Source of the DNA: an uncultured Muribaculaceae bacterium
GTDB taxonomy: Bacteria > Bacteroidota > Bacteroidia > Bacteroidales > Muribaculaceae
Direction of reading: 5' to 3'
Assembly (NCBI GenBank): GCA_910583675.1
Contig: CAJTYH010000014.1
Span: 1 to 62,949 of the forward strand
Length of the DNA: 62,949 bases
Shown here: in pieces, positions 40,796-49,129 of the stretch
Layout of the letters: each line of letters opens with the position of its first letter
Position numbering within the stretch: the first letter of the stretch is position 1
The notes under the pieces: generated by a model
The model's input: the letters and a program-made list of their open reading frames with translations, nothing else
What the model was told of the DNA's origin: nothing
Database searches by the model: none
Program-made: the position numbers and the translations under genes

Positions 40796-42022
40796 TTTAT
40801 CCACCTCCAGGTCGGCGTTCACTATCTCATGCCAGGGGAGACCCTGCACAGAGAGCTGCTCCATGAACGGATCGGGATCAAATTCTTCAACGTTGTGCAC
40901 GCCCGTTTTGTTCCATTTGCCGGTGAGGAACATCATCGCGCCGATCATGGCGGGCACGCCGGTGGTGTAGCTTACGGCCTGCATGCCAGTCTCCTTGTAT
41001 GCCTCCTCGTGGGAGCAGTTGTTGTAGATGTAATATGTGAGGTTCTCGCCGTTCTTACCCTTTCCGGCGATGCGGCAGCCGATGGAGGTCTCTCCGGTGT
41101 AGTTCTCGCCGAGATCCTGCGGATCGGGGAGGACTGCCTTGAGGAACTGCAGGGGCACGATTTTCTGGCCGTTGTATTCTATCTCGTCGATGCGTGCCAT
41201 GCCTATGTCCTGGATCACACGCAGGTGTGTGAGGTATTCCTGACCGAATGTCATCCAGAAGCGGGCACGCTTTATGGTGGGGAAGTTCTGCACGAGGCTT
41301 TCAAGCTCTTCGTGATACAGCAGGTAGCTGTCGCGCGGGCCGATGTTCGGGTAGTTCAGCTCGGCATGGATCTCAAGGGGCTTGGTGGTTACCCATTCGC
41401 CGTTGAGCCAGTAGCGGCCGTTCTGCGTGATTTCGCGTATGTTGATTTCCGGATTGAAGTTGGTAGCGAAAGCCTTGCCGTGGTTTCCGGCGTTGCAGTC
41501 CACTATGTCGAGCGTCTCCATTGCAGAGAAGTAGTGCTTGGCCGCATAGGCGGTGAATACCCCGGATACTCCCGGGTCGAATCCGCAGCCGAGGATGGCC
41601 GTCAGGCCGGCTTTCTCGAAACGCTCGCGGTATGCCCACTGCCAGGAGTATTCGAAGTGCGCCACGTCGCGCGGTTCATAGTTGGCCGTGTCAAGGTAGT
41701 TGACCCCGCACTCCAGGCAGGCATCCATGATGGTGAGATCCTGATAGGGGAGCGCCACGTTGATTACTATTTCGGGCTTGTGGCGGCGGAAAAGCTCGCA
41801 AAGCTGCTCCACGCTGTCGGCATCCACGCTGTCGGTGCTTATGACGGGGAGCTTGCGGCCGTCGCGGGTGGCGGCTTCCTCTATTGCCTTTGCCAGAAGG
41901 TCGCATTTGCGCCGTGTGCGCGATGCGATTACTATTTCGCTGAACACTTCGGGGTTCTGGGCGCACTTGTGGGCTACAACGCTGCCCACGCCACCGGCGC
42001 CGATGATGATGACTTTTGACAT
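40787..42022 (-). CDS. Saccharopine-dehydrogenase-family enzyme, carboxynorspermidine synthase-like
   Basis: Probable NAD(P)H-dependent enzyme of alternative polyamine synthesis, joining aspartate semialdehyde to a diamine. From ATG 42022 (411 residues) it starts MSKVIIIGAGGVGSVVAHKCAQNPEVF, the nucleotide fold typical of the carboxy(nor)spermidine branch, with VIASRTRRKCDLLA next. The block LDTANYEPRDVAHFEYSWQWAYRERFEKAGLTAILGCGFDPGV also matches that branch. True saccharopine dehydrogenase is less likely because the family architecture and lysine-pathway context are lacking. No carboxynorspermidine decarboxylase gene adjoins. The start nine codons downstream of the frame's first ATG aligns best. 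Confidence 0.82.
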   Translation of the reverse strand: MSKVIIIGAGGVGSVVAHKCAQNPEVFSEIVIASRTRRKCDLLAKAIEEAATRDGRKLPVISTDSVDADSVEQLCELFRRHKPEIVINVALPYQDLTIMDACLECGVNYLDTANYEPRDVAHFEYSWQWAYRERFEKAGLTAILGCGFDPGVSGVFTAYAAKHYFSAMETLDIVDCNAGNHGKAFATNFNPEINIREITQNGRYWLNGEWVTTKPLEIHAELNYPNIGPRDSYLLYHEELESLVQNFPTIKRARFWMTFGQEYLTHLRVIQDIGMARIDEIEYNGQKIVPLQFLKAVLPDPQDLGENYTGETSIGCRIAGKGKNGENLTYYIYNNCSHEEAYKETGMQAVSYTTGVPAMIGAMMFLTGKWNKTGVHNVEEFDPDPFMEQLSVQGLPWHEIVNADLEVDKIS

Positions 42023-42204
42023 TCTTTTCTGTTTACGTTTGGTAGGCACCGCCGTTGGCCTCGGACGCTGTGTAGCGTGTCGGGTGCATATGCGGTGTGC
42101 TGGGAAAACGGTTTTGCGCGGGAGCTTGTTGGTGCGCCACGCCTATCAACTTGCAAATTTAATAAAATTTTTGAATTGACGCGGATTGTCGTGAATTTTT
42201 TCGA

Positions 42205-42236
42205 TTTGCGAACTATCCGGCAGTTTTGTAACTTTG
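42205..42236 (+). promoter_or_regulatory. Consensus promoter of uvrC
   Basis: TTTG (42205-42208), a 20-nt spacer, TAACTTTG (42229-42236). All elements match the Bacteroidetes consensus. The start codon follows 19 nt later. Confidence 0.75.
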
Positions 42237-42255
42237 AATTAATTTAGGATAAACG

Positions 42256-44097
42256 ATGGGAAAGCATTCCAAGGGCAAGTCGCCCGAGCTGCAACACAAG
42301 ATCGCCATATTGCCCGATTCACCCGGTGTGTACATGTACTATGATGCCGACGGGGTGGTCATATACGTCGGGAAGGCCAAGAACCTGAAGCGGCGCGTGT
42401 CGTCATATTTCAACCGCACGCACGATGTGTTGCGCACCAACCTTCTGGTGCGCGCCATTGCCGACATGAGCTATATCGTGGTGCCTACCGAGCAGGATGC
42501 GCTCAATCTCGAAAATTCGATGATAAAGGAGCATAAGCCTCGCTACAATGTGCTGTTGAAGGACGACAAGTCCTACCCTTGGATCTGTGTCACCAAGGAG
42601 CTTTACCCCCGGGTGTTCCTGACACGCCAGCGCCTGAAGGACGGTTCGAAATATTTCGGCCCCTATACCGAGGTGGCTGCAGCACGCGCCGTGCTTGACC
42701 TCGCCCGCGAGCTTTATCCCATACGCACATGCCGCATACCAATCACTCCCGTTTCGCTTGAGCGCGGCAAGGGGCGGCTCTGCCTGGAATACCATCTTAA
42801 GCGTTGCCTGGGGTGCTGCGTGGGGAAGATCTCTCCCGAGGAATACGGTGCCTATATCGATCAGATCCGCCAGATCCTCCGTGGTGAGACGGGGGAGCTT
42901 ATGGCTTATCTGCGCTCCGAGATGGAGCGTCTGGCCGGCGAACTGAAATTCGAGGAGGCGCATGAGCTGAAACAGAAATACCAGCTCGTGGAGCGATACC
43001 GTGCCAAGAGTGTGATCGTGAGCCAGACGGTTGACAACGTGGATGTGTTCGGCATAGATGATGACGGTGGCAACGATGTGTACATCAATTATATGCATGT
43101 GCGCCGTGGCGCGGTCGTGCGCAGTGTCACACTCCGCTACAAGCGCCGCCTGAGCGAGGAGGCTTCCGCCCTGCTCAGCTATGCGTTGGATGAGATCCGC
43201 ACGCGTTTCGGGCTGGTTTACGGGGAGGTGATAGTGCCCCTGTTGCCGGATCTTGAGATGGAGGGGGTGACGTTTACCATCCCCCAGCGTGGCGACAAGG
43301 CGAAATTGCTTGATGTAAGTGTGCGCAATGCGCGTCAGAACAAGCTCGACGATCTCAAGCAGCTTGAATGGACTGACCCGGAAAAGCGTGCCGAGAAGAC
43401 TCTTGAACGCATGAAGGCCGATTTCCGCCTTAAGGAACTGCCGCGTCATGTGGAATGCTTTGACAACTCCAACATCCAGGGCACGAACCCTGTGGCTTCA
43501 TGCGTTGTCTTCCGCGATGCCAAGCCTTCAAAGAAGGATTACCGCCACTTCAACATCAAGACGGTGGTCGGCCCCGACGATTTCGCATCAATGAAGGAAG
43601 TGCTGACCCGGCGCTATACACGCCTTATGGAGGAGGCGCCCGACGATCTCCCGCAACTCATAGTGGTGGATGGCGGCAAGGGGCAGCTCAGCGCAGCCGT
43701 GGAGGCGCTCGAAGATATAGGTCTGCGTGGCAGGATAGCCGTGGTCGGCATCGCTAAACGCCTTGAGGAGATATATTTTCCCGGAGACAGTGTGCCGCTC
43801 TACATAGACAAGAACTCGGAGTCACTCAGGGTAGTGCAGCAGCTTCGCGACGAGGCTCACCGTTTCGGTATCACCCATCATCGCGACCGCCGGTCGAAGT
43901 CGGCCATCGTCAGTGAGCTTTCCACCATCAAGGGGATAGGTCCCGGCACGGAACAGACGCTGTTGCGCCATTTCAAGAGCGTGAAACGCATCTCGGAAGC
44001 CTCCCTTGATGCCCTCGCGGATGTGATCGGGCCGGCGAAGGCTCGCCTTGTTCGCGCACATTTCACTTCTCCCGTAAACGGGGCGGGTCAGAGTTGA
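42256..44097 (+). CDS. uvrC: UvrABC excinuclease subunit C
   Basis: Nuclease subunit of nucleotide excision repair that makes both incisions around DNA damage. The 613-residue protein has the GIY-YIG nuclease first (SPGVYMYYDADGVVIYVGKAKNLKRRV, residues about 23-50), the UvrB-binding UVR motif (MERLAGELKFEEAHELKQKY, about 223-242), the RNase-H-like endonuclease domain (HVECFDNSNIQGTNPVASCVVF and LIVVDGGKGQL), and a C-terminal helix-hairpin-helix pair (STIKGIGPGTEQTLLRHF and LADVIGPAKARLVRAHF). It is transcribed alone and converges on the receptor-like gene. Confidence 0.97.
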   Translation: MGKHSKGKSPELQHKIAILPDSPGVYMYYDADGVVIYVGKAKNLKRRVSSYFNRTHDVLRTNLLVRAIADMSYIVVPTEQDALNLENSMIKEHKPRYNVLLKDDKSYPWICVTKELYPRVFLTRQRLKDGSKYFGPYTEVAAARAVLDLARELYPIRTCRIPITPVSLERGKGRLCLEYHLKRCLGCCVGKISPEEYGAYIDQIRQILRGETGELMAYLRSEMERLAGELKFEEAHELKQKYQLVERYRAKSVIVSQTVDNVDVFGIDDDGGNDVYINYMHVRRGAVVRSVTLRYKRRLSEEASALLSYALDEIRTRFGLVYGEVIVPLLPDLEMEGVTFTIPQRGDKAKLLDVSVRNARQNKLDDLKQLEWTDPEKRAEKTLERMKADFRLKELPRHVECFDNSNIQGTNPVASCVVFRDAKPSKKDYRHFNIKTVVGPDDFASMKEVLTRRYTRLMEEAPDDLPQLIVVDGGKGQLSAAVEALEDIGLRGRIAVVGIAKRLEEIYFPGDSVPLYIDKNSESLRVVQQLRDEAHRFGITHHRDRRSKSAIVSELSTIKGIGPGTEQTLLRHFKSVKRISEASLDALADVIGPAKARLVRAHFTSPVNGAGQS

Positions 44098-44137
44098 CAT
44101 ATCGCCTTTTTGTGCCCGGATGGGATGATGCAGTCGC

Positions 44138-46453
44138 TCACTGCAATATGCCCGTTGATGCTCCGGGTAGGCTTTGCACATCCTGCCTGTCGGAAAGTTT
44201 CTTGCCGTATGAGATGGAGTAACTGAGGGACAGTTCGAACCACTTGTGGTATGTGATGCCTGACCGCACGATCTCCTGACTGTAGTTTTCGGTGGCGATA
44301 AGGCTTCGCGTGCCCTTCCATGAGGCGCGGCAGAAGTTGTTGGCGCGTGCCGATATGTTCAGGTTGCCGTTTCCCCATCCGGCAAGCAGATAGTAGTATT
44401 CGGGATTCTCGTTCTTGTATGTCGCAGTGATGTTCTTGTTGCGCGGCTGGTAATACCCCGAGAAATAGAAGTCTCCCACTGAATAGGTGGCCTCGGCGCT
44501 AAGGTTCAGGTATGTGCCGCTATAGCATTGCACCCCTTGCCGGTCGAAACTCCGGCCGTTCACGTTCAGTTTGCAGCTGAGGTTGCCGTCCAGAAGCCTC
44601 AGCGCTATGGATCCTCCATATTTCCACTGGTTCAGGAAACCGCTGTTCACATACCGCCGCACCATTACCGGGGTGGCGCTCCCCTCCAATGGGAAATAGA
44701 TGTCGGAGACCGGATCGGTATGCCGGATGAATTGTGCGAACACCGCGAATGATAGGATCTGCGACGGCATCCAGTCATATTGTGCAAGGGCGGAGTTGTA
44801 GCGCGATGTCTTCAGGTCGGTGCCACCTTGCAGGGCATCTATCTGGTTGAGCATTATTGTGTTTGAGCCTTGCTCGCTCATCGGGATCGTCCAGTGTGAG
44901 AGTTCCGAGGAGATGCTCAGGCGGCTCTTGTCGCTGATGTTGTAGCCGGCGGCAATGAAATATCGCGGATACAGTTCTGTCTTTGAGATCCTGTTGATGG
45001 AGGTGTGGGCGTATGATCCTCCTGCGTTGCCTTGGAGCCATAGTTTCCCGAATCGGAGATTGGCTGTGATCTGGATGTCGGCGGAATTGAACCTTGTGTT
45101 TACTTTCGCCGGGGAGGTGCCCGTGTATGTCATGCAGTTTCCGTTTCCTCCGCCGGAAATGAGCAACCCGATGTTCTGGTTTCCAAGCTGCTTGCTGAGC
45201 GCGGCTGAGAGGTTGTACATCCAAGCGTCATCCTTGGCATCGTTGCGTATGTCGCGATCCGTGGAAGCAAACGAGTAGTCGCGTCGGTGGCGACCGTAGG
45301 ATGCGAAGGACTGCAGGGAGAGCGCCACATCCTTCGGGAGGTTGAACATGTAATATCCATTCCAGGATGGTGTCACGCTGCTGTTGTCGGTATGCCTGTG
45401 GGCGATGTCGGAGGGATATACCTGTGGCGTGAATGAGGTGGCATCGCTCCTTGAATTGCCCGGCTCCTTGGAAATCGCCACTCCCACGGTGTTGGATACC
45501 ACTGTGGAGCCGTGGTGGTAGAGCGCACGCACTGTGGCATTTCCCCCGTGTTGTTTGTCAAGGGAGGACACGGTGGCCATGTCGCGGGTCACGCTCATGT
45601 CGGGAAACGTATAGTCCGCTACGGACTTTTCGCCCGTGTGCGTGGTGCGGAAGTAGTTGAAACCGGCTGCCACGTCGTAGGTCATGCGCCGGTATGTCAT
45701 TTTTGAGTTTACATTGTAGGAACCCATGTCAGTCACTAAAGTCTGTGCGGCTCCCACTTTAGTATAGCCCCCGTATTCATATTTCTGCAGCACGAAGTTC
45801 ACCACATGGTGCGCACCGCCGAAACGTGGATCCTTGGGATAGTCGAATATCTCTACACGTGCCACGTCCATAGTGAGCATGTCGGCCAGTTGCCGGGGTG
45901 TGGCCGGTATGTAGTCTATGTAGGTCGCTACACCCTCCCCGGCGAGTGTGTTGACGGTATTGTCTTGCGGGTCGACGCTCAATGACGGGATGGCCATGGC
46001 CTGCAACAGGCGTAGGCCGGTGGGGGAGATCCTCTTGTCACGTCTTGACGGCACGTATACGCTCTTGTCGTCGGTCATATACTGGCGGTCTGCCTCCACC
46101 GTAACCTCGGCAAGCGCTTGTGTGCGCATGCCCTCGGGTAGTCGGATCGTGATGGTGTCCACCGGGGCGGGAATGTCCTCTGCCCACTGGCTCCCTCCGA
46201 TCACATACCGGATCTGGATCGGCTTCTCGGGTAGTTCCTTGAAGATGTATGTGCTGTCTTGGTTTTCCCACGCTCCTTTGCATATCGTCCGGCCGTTGGG
46301 ATAAGTGGCTTCAGGGAACAGCCCGTCTACGGCACTTCCGGTTCTCTCCGTTTCCATCCTCACCCGCAGGTCATATCCTCCCGCCGGCAAAACCGCCGCC
46401 ACCGCCAATGCGCTCCCCAATATGTTCCTGCCAAGCCGATCCATTTTCATCAT
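44138..46453 (-). CDS. TonB-receptor-like outer-membrane beta-barrel protein coupled to the RiPP maturase
   Basis: Large envelope protein of 771 residues. It has a signal peptide (MDRLGRNILGSALAVAAVLPAGG, from the second or later ATG), an Ig-like N-terminal part, then a plug-like domain (KSVYVPSRRDKRISPTGLRLLQAM through DVARVEIFDYPKDPRFGGAHHVVNFVLQKYEYGGY) and a long barrel rich in aromatic strands, ending SLSYSISYGKKL plus a tail. A full CarboxypepD-type N-terminus is not seen. Its ATG overlaps the TGA of the radical SAM gene upstream in an ATGATGA junction. Its base composition is like the rest of the chromosome, unlike the maturase. It is probably part of the peptide system, as exporter or receptor (inference). 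Confidence 0.78.
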   Translation of the reverse strand: MMKMDRLGRNILGSALAVAAVLPAGGYDLRVRMETERTGSAVDGLFPEATYPNGRTICKGAWENQDSTYIFKELPEKPIQIRYVIGGSQWAEDIPAPVDTITIRLPEGMRTQALAEVTVEADRQYMTDDKSVYVPSRRDKRISPTGLRLLQAMAIPSLSVDPQDNTVNTLAGEGVATYIDYIPATPRQLADMLTMDVARVEIFDYPKDPRFGGAHHVVNFVLQKYEYGGYTKVGAAQTLVTDMGSYNVNSKMTYRRMTYDVAAGFNYFRTTHTGEKSVADYTFPDMSVTRDMATVSSLDKQHGGNATVRALYHHGSTVVSNTVGVAISKEPGNSRSDATSFTPQVYPSDIAHRHTDNSSVTPSWNGYYMFNLPKDVALSLQSFASYGRHRRDYSFASTDRDIRNDAKDDAWMYNLSAALSKQLGNQNIGLLISGGGNGNCMTYTGTSPAKVNTRFNSADIQITANLRFGKLWLQGNAGGSYAHTSINRISKTELYPRYFIAAGYNISDKSRLSISSELSHWTIPMSEQGSNTIMLNQIDALQGGTDLKTSRYNSALAQYDWMPSQILSFAVFAQFIRHTDPVSDIYFPLEGSATPVMVRRYVNSGFLNQWKYGGSIALRLLDGNLSCKLNVNGRSFDRQGVQCYSGTYLNLSAEATYSVGDFYFSGYYQPRNKNITATYKNENPEYYYLLAGWGNGNLNISARANNFCRASWKGTRSLIATENYSQEIVRSGITYHKWFELSLSYSISYGKKLSDRQDVQSLPGASTGILQ

Positions 46454-47748
46454 GCATCATCTGTTTTTAAATCGCCGTTTAACAATGCCCTTTTTAGTGA
46501 ATTTAGATCTTTATAAGGTGAGCATATGTCAAATTGACCATTGTTGAATAGGTTTCTATATCGAAGGTAGCTACATCCTCCATCGCATAGTGGAAAAACC
46601 TGACATTCTTTACATACGTCATTAAATGGAATTGCCTGTGTCATGAATTTGATTAATCGGGCGCCTCCATTTAATTTGATTGTATTTATGTTTCCAATGA
46701 CCATATCTGGATTAGATACGTCATTCCAACATTTGTATATTTCTCCTTCTGGCCCAATGATATACGCATTAAGCATGTGAGCCATGCAGCCTTTGTGTCT
46801 TTTTTGTGGAAAAAGGGCTGTGTTAATTCCATTTTCTTTAAAAATGGAATATAATTCAACCAAATCTCTGGATTTAAAAGATGAGTGACACATTGAACAT
46901 TTGTCAGATGTTTCCTCTCTTATTAGGCCGGGATAAACGTTGATGGCAGTTGAGGTGGGATATTTTTGCTTGAAATAATGAAATAATTCAATGAAATCAG
47001 TATAATTTTGCTTGTTGATATTGACGCGAAGATCAATATGCACTTTTGGAAGACATGAAATTATTTTGTCAATATTATCTAATATAATATTGAATGTCGG
47101 CTTTTGGGATTTTTTTAAGCATCTTGTGGCATCATGGTGTGCTTTAATGCCGTCAAGAGTAATTTGAATTGTATTCAAATTACTGATTTTAAAAAATTCT
47201 ATAATCTCATCGTTGATAAGGTACCCGTTTGTAATTATAGAGTGGCTGTTGATTTTGGGCATATCATTAGCAGTTAACATGGAATAAATTGTCCTCATTT
47301 TGTCAAACGCTAATAATGGTTCTCCACCATACCAAGTTAAATCAATGGAATCTACTAATTTATGAGATTTAACAAATTCTTCAATTTGTCCTATTGTTTG
47401 TTCATTGATTGTTTGCGGATGTATTTTAGGCTCAAAACAATATGGGCAATCAAAATTGCATGCTGTAGTTGGAGCAATTGTCAGAGGCAATATAGTTTGG
47501 TTGTAGTTACGAGTGTTAAACCTCACCATTTCGTAATAATAGAAATCATATTTTTTATCATCTTCGATTAAAATGTGCTTGTTTTTTAATTCTGTGATGA
47601 CTTCCATGGGAAGTTTCCCCCATTCTCTATCCAATATGATTATATATAACTCTTCAGAAATTTCAGATAAGAAATTTGTTTGTGAGTTATATAAGTAATA
47701 GTTCTTATTATCTTTAAATAAGATTGTGTACAGGGATTGAATTAGCAT
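46450..47748 (-). CDS. Radical SAM/SPASM peptide maturase
   Basis: Predicted enzyme that modifies a ribosomally made peptide using S-adenosylmethionine and iron-sulphur clusters. The 432-residue protein has an N-terminal region (about 1-90) that could engage the leader, then the radical SAM motif CNFDCPYC (residues about 96-103) and TWYGGEPLLAFD. The SPASM region follows with cysteines in CSMCHSSF, GCMAHMLNAYIIGPEGEIYKC and CKECQVFPLCDGGC. The neighbouring small gene (47823-48029) is the obvious substrate. The DNA is far more AT-rich than its neighbours, a sign of transfer. The modification chemistry (thioether, C-C or other) cannot be read from sequence. Confidence 0.92.
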   Translation of the reverse strand: MLIQSLYTILFKDNKNYYLYNSQTNFLSEISEELYIIILDREWGKLPMEVITELKNKHILIEDDKKYDFYYYEMVRFNTRNYNQTILPLTIAPTTACNFDCPYCFEPKIHPQTINEQTIGQIEEFVKSHKLVDSIDLTWYGGEPLLAFDKMRTIYSMLTANDMPKINSHSIITNGYLINDEIIEFFKISNLNTIQITLDGIKAHHDATRCLKKSQKPTFNIILDNIDKIISCLPKVHIDLRVNINKQNYTDFIELFHYFKQKYPTSTAINVYPGLIREETSDKCSMCHSSFKSRDLVELYSIFKENGINTALFPQKRHKGCMAHMLNAYIIGPEGEIYKCWNDVSNPDMVIGNINTIKLNGGARLIKFMTQAIPFNDVCKECQVFPLCDGGCSYLRYRNLFNNGQFDICSPYKDLNSLKRALLNGDLKTDDA

Positions 47749-47822
47749 ATGACGTTATGATGATGCCATTGCGGTATTGGCTTAAATTTGATATGTCAAT
47801 GCCGCAATGGCAAGTTTATCTT

Positions 47823-48029
47823 TTAGGATCCAACCCCTGGTTGGCGATTACTACTACAGGTGAATGTCGCACCATGACAGGTGCATAAGTAAGTTGTTTG
47901 ACCATTGCACGTACAATTGAAAGCCGCACCAGCGCCGTGGCATGTGCAAGCACTTCCACCCTGGATGTCAAGTAATGACATTTCCGATAAGGGTTCTTCG
48001 TGGAGGACTTTTAAAAAGAATTTTCCCAT
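47823..48029 (-). CDS. GG-leader Cys-rich natural-product precursor peptide
   Basis: Predicted RiPP precursor of 68 residues. The leader (MGKFFLKVLHEEPLSEMSLLDIQGG) ends in the Gly-Gly of the Bacteroidetes GG precursor class (SEMSLLDIQGGSACTC fits its L-x-x-I-x-GG pattern). The core (about residues 26-68) holds seven cysteines at 28, 30, 39, 41, 49, 51 and 58, six of them in three CTC(H/N)G units at 28, 39 and 49. It lies 74 bp before the radical SAM gene on the same strand, with two candidate promoters upstream. Start ATG 48029 is the only sensible choice. Cleavage after GG is inferred; no protease or transporter is encoded nearby. Confidence 0.85.
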   Translation of the reverse strand: MGKFFLKVLHEEPLSEMSLLDIQGGSACTCHGAGAAFNCTCNGQTTYLCTCHGATFTCSSNRQPGVGS

Positions 48030-48202
48030 GACTAAATGTTTTAGAGGTGAAACAATAAGTTATTATCTCAAGTTTGATTAAAGTGGTAATGTGATATATG
48101 GGGAGATTGATATTGGTATTTGTTGGATTGTAAGTCTGAATGGCTGTATGGCTTCTATATGTTGGATTTATTTTTTGAGATTTGAATGGCGTTTAGTTGT
48201 TG

Positions 48203-48234
48203 CAAATGTATGTTGTTAAATTGATGTATGCAAA
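48203..48234 (-). promoter_or_regulatory. Consensus promoter P1 of the RiPP precursor
   Basis: Minus strand: TTTG (48234-48231), 20-nt spacer, TACATTTG (48210-48203). Start of transcription near 48197 would leave a leader of about 165 nt before the precursor ATG. Confidence 0.7.
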
Positions 48235-48288
48235 TTTATAATGTTAAAAATGTTTAAGTTAAAATATCGCAGTCAAGTTTGATGACGT

Positions 48289-48318
48289 TTTGTGTTTCGA
48301 CGATTATTGCTATATTTG
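48289..48318 (+). promoter_or_regulatory. Promoter of the Abi-type gene
   Basis: TTTG (48289-48292), 18-nt spacer, TATATTTG (48311-48318). A leader of about 115 nt would follow. Confidence 0.6.
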
Positions 48319-48337
48319 CAGTATAAAAAAAACTAAA

Positions 48338-48369
48338 CCCGATAGCTTGACGAATCAGGGGCTACCGGG
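48338..48369 (+). promoter_or_regulatory. Stem-loop in the leader of the Abi-type gene
   Basis: CCCGATAGC (48338-48346) pairs with GCTACCGGG (48361-48369): eight pairs with a single A-C mismatch, 14-nt loop. It lies in the predicted 5' leader, about 70 nt before the start codon. No T run follows, so it is more likely regulatory than a terminator. Confidence 0.4.
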
Positions 48370-48380
48370 AATCAACATTG

Positions 48381-48412
48381 CAAATGTAATGCTTTCTTAT
48401 GATTAAAACAAA
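48381..48412 (-). promoter_or_regulatory. Second consensus promoter P2 toward the RiPP precursor
   Basis: Minus strand: TTTG (48412-48409), 20-nt spacer, TACATTTG (48388-48381), the same boxes and spacing as P1. A transcript from here would run antisense through the Abi-type gene's leader and promoter. Confidence 0.5.
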
Positions 48413-48439
48413 TTCAGGCTCTGAAAAAGTCGTAAAATA

Positions 48440-49129
48440 ATGAAATTTAACGAATTTCAATCTATACTATCCCATGACAGGCTGCAAAGGTATCTTGTAG
48501 CTTGTGGGCACGATACAAGAAAGACGATGACGCTTTATCGTCTTAATCTGAATCTGTCGCAAGAGGTCTTTACTTTATTAAGTTGCTTCGAAGTGGCCGT
48601 AAGAAATTCGATTGATAATATTCTAACTCAAAGCCTTGGCAACGATTGGCTTCGAGATGCGGTTATGAATGGTGGAATCTTTGATATTCCCGCCTGTCGC
48701 GATAGCGCAAACATAATTCGCAAAGCATATCAACGGCTGCAACGTGGCAACAGTTATACGCACGCTAAACTTATTGCTGAAATGGAATTTGGCGTTTGGA
48801 AATATATGTTCGCCAATCCACAGTATCGGGCTGTTGGACGAAGTCTACTCTCAATATTTCCAAATAAACCACGCTCCACCGCTCTATGTCAGTACAACAA
48901 TACTTTTATGTTTAATGAACTTGACGGTATAAACATATTGCGCAACCGTATAGCACATCATGAACCGATCTGTTTCGCGCTTAGGCAACCCGTAATTGAC
49001 ATATCGTATATACTCAACGCATATCAAAAATTACACACTCTTTTTATGTGGATGGGCATAGATAGTCATTCACTTCTTTATGGCCTTGACCATGTTCAGC
49101 AAGTGTGTGGCAGAATCAACAAGTTATGA
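48440..49129 (+). CDS. Abi-family HEPN protein (AbiD/AbiF-like)
   Basis: Probable abortive-infection or toxin-type protein. The 229-residue protein is predicted mostly helical, with an N-terminal FNEFQSILSHDRLQRYLVACG, a middle FEVAVRNSIDNILTQSLGNDW of the Abi_2/Abi-like pattern, and the HEPN-type catalytic motif RX4H in ILRNRIAHHEPI (residues about 167-178). Unlike AbiD proteins it is shorter, and no separate antitoxin gene is visible. It stands alone behind its own promoter, divergent from the RiPP genes. Confidence 0.75.
   Translation: MKFNEFQSILSHDRLQRYLVACGHDTRKTMTLYRLNLNLSQEVFTLLSCFEVAVRNSIDNILTQSLGNDWLRDAVMNGGIFDIPACRDSANIIRKAYQRLQRGNSYTHAKLIAEMEFGVWKYMFANPQYRAVGRSLLSIFPNKPRSTALCQYNNTFMFNELDGINILRNRIAHHEPICFALRQPVIDISYILNAYQKLHTLFMWMGIDSHSLLYGLDHVQQVCGRINKL

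Larger units (their letters stand above)
48030..48439. other. 410-bp divergent regulatory region between the precursor and Abi-type genes
   Basis: No further gene is seen. It contains two minus-strand consensus promoters (48203-48234 and 48381-48412) reading toward the precursor, one plus-strand promoter (48289-48318) reading toward the Abi-type gene, and a stem-loop (48338-48369) in the latter's leader. It is markedly AT-rich. Confidence 0.6.

Noticed and set aside
40829..42019. 396-codon open frame on the plus strand opposite the dehydrogenase gene
   Set aside because: It lies wholly antisense to a well-supported gene, shows no family pattern, and is explained by the codon bias of the coding strand.
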